The notes under the pieces were generated by a model, which saw only the letters and a program-made list of their open reading frames with translations, made no database searches and had not been told where the DNA came from. A program made the translations under genes and the position numbers. Below are positions 5,381 through 5,652 of a stretch of 5,652 bases of DNA, piece after piece (position 1 is the first letter of the stretch; every line of letters starts with the position of its first letter). Origin of the DNA: Microcaldota archaeon (GTDB taxonomy: Archaea; Micrarchaeota; Micrarchaeia; Micrarchaeales; Micrarchaeaceae); NCBI GenBank assembly GCA_021850375.1, contig JAJZLZ010000024.1, positions 1 through 5,652 of the forward strand, written 5' to 3'.

Positions 5381-5644
5381 ATGGCACAATTATGTAGTTT
5401 CAATTCTAAGAGCAGACATAGTAATGAAACTGGCCTTTTGCACACACTTGTGCGAATAGAGATGGAGAAGCCGACAACAGAAGGCAGATACGCCATAGGT
5501 GTCATTGATAGCGTTCAGAGAGAAAATGTTATAGAGCGCGAGATGGAGAAGCCGACAACAGAAGGCAAGCACCTAATATCAAAATATACAAAAGCTACCC
5601 TTATAGCTAGGAGCATGATTACAAACGATCTTCTTAGGTTGTAA
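5381..5644 (+). CDS. Unrecognised 87-residue protein with an internal repeat
   Basis: A small ORF with no family I recognise. It is soluble-looking and charged, with no membrane span. Residues 28-36 and 55-63 are both EMEKPTTEG, followed by R or K and separated by an 18-residue segment rich in V, I, R and E; a basic, hydrophobic tail (LISKYTKATLIARS, then MITNDLLRL) ends the protein. The start at ATG 5381 is supported by TATA (5341-5348) and GTGAT (5373-5377) with spacings like those of the zinc-protein gene; an in-frame GTG at 5321 would give 107 residues. The repeats are identical at every synonymous site, implying a recent duplication or a nucleic-acid-level role. A minus-strand ORF across the same bases is poorer, with Cys/Leu-rich content typical of a shadow. 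It may still be non-coding. Confidence 0.45.
   Translation: MAQLCSFNSKSRHSNETGLLHTLVRIEMEKPTTEGRYAIGVIDSVQRENVIEREMEKPTTEGKHLISKYTKATLIARSMITNDLLRL
5459..5486 (+). repeat. 28-bp direct repeat, copy 1
   Basis: Identical over 28 bp to 5540-5567, offset by 81 bp, which is 27 codons, so both copies lie in the same frame. A small hairpin, GCACA-CACT-TGTGC (5440-5453), lies just upstream. The 53-bp gap and only two copies argue against CRISPR. Confidence 0.8.
5540..5567 (+). repeat. 28-bp direct repeat, copy 2
   Basis: Perfect second copy of 5459-5486. Flanking bases are unrelated on both sides, so the duplicated unit is the 28 bp itself and not a longer tandem block. Confidence 0.8.
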
Positions 5645-5652
5645 AACCTTGG

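Noticed and set aside
5459..5567. CRISPR array
   Set aside because: Only two copies, a 53-bp gap that is long for a spacer, no dyad-symmetric repeat and no cas gene; both copies lie in frame within an ORF.
5390..5572. 60-codon minus-strand ORF with a repeated AFCCRLLHL
   Set aside because: It is antisense to the repeat-bearing plus-strand ORF, which has TATA and GTGAT signals; this frame has none.

Overview
The window looks archaeal. The evidence is TATA-box/BRE-like elements about 35 bp upstream of start codons, GTGAT-type Shine-Dalgarno sequences matching the archaeal 16S 3' end, a long IleRS of archaeal/eukaryotic layout, a small four-CxxC zinc protein, and a signal-anchored, sequon-rich, cysteine-free surface protein. 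The small genes, moderate A+T content and diverged IleRS fit a DPANN-type archaeon, and I lean towards Micrarchaeota/ARMAN-like. That placement is inference from style, not from a search.

Layout from left to right. Bases 1-121 are non-coding downstream of ileS and hold a strong hairpin (58-82) that resembles the right end of an IS200/IS605-type element. Bases 122-3286 (minus) encode a full-length isoleucyl-tRNA synthetase whose two class I signature motifs (HIGH and KMSKS) are both strongly altered, while its editing and zinc-binding sites look normal. Four bases upstream lies a 70-residue zinc protein (3291-3503, minus), so the two form a tight two-gene operon with a promoter near 3536-3550. 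Bases 3513-4334 are A+T-rich and have no intact large gene. They contain a possible 32-residue membrane microprotein (3661-3759, minus) and what looks like an eroded minus-strand gene (about 3904-4211), interrupted by a stop and a frameshift. A hairpin with a T-run (4279-4310) would end transcription of the next gene.

Bases 4335-4982 (minus) encode a single-pass, probably heavily glycosylated cell-surface protein of unknown function. The divergent intergenic region 4983-5380 is unusually rich in perfect inverted repeats. One operator-like palindrome lies directly downstream of a good plus-strand TATA element. Bases 5381-5644 (plus) hold a small unrecognised ORF containing a perfect 28-bp direct repeat, both copies in the same reading frame.

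Functionally, the left half is a housekeeping translation operon. The right half is an accessory-like stretch with a surface protein, a decayed gene and small unknown ORFs. The points most worth pursuing are the non-canonical IleRS active-site motifs, the IS605-like hairpin without a transposase gene, the eroded gene with its neighbouring membrane peptides, and the palindrome-rich divergent control region beside the repeat-bearing ORF.
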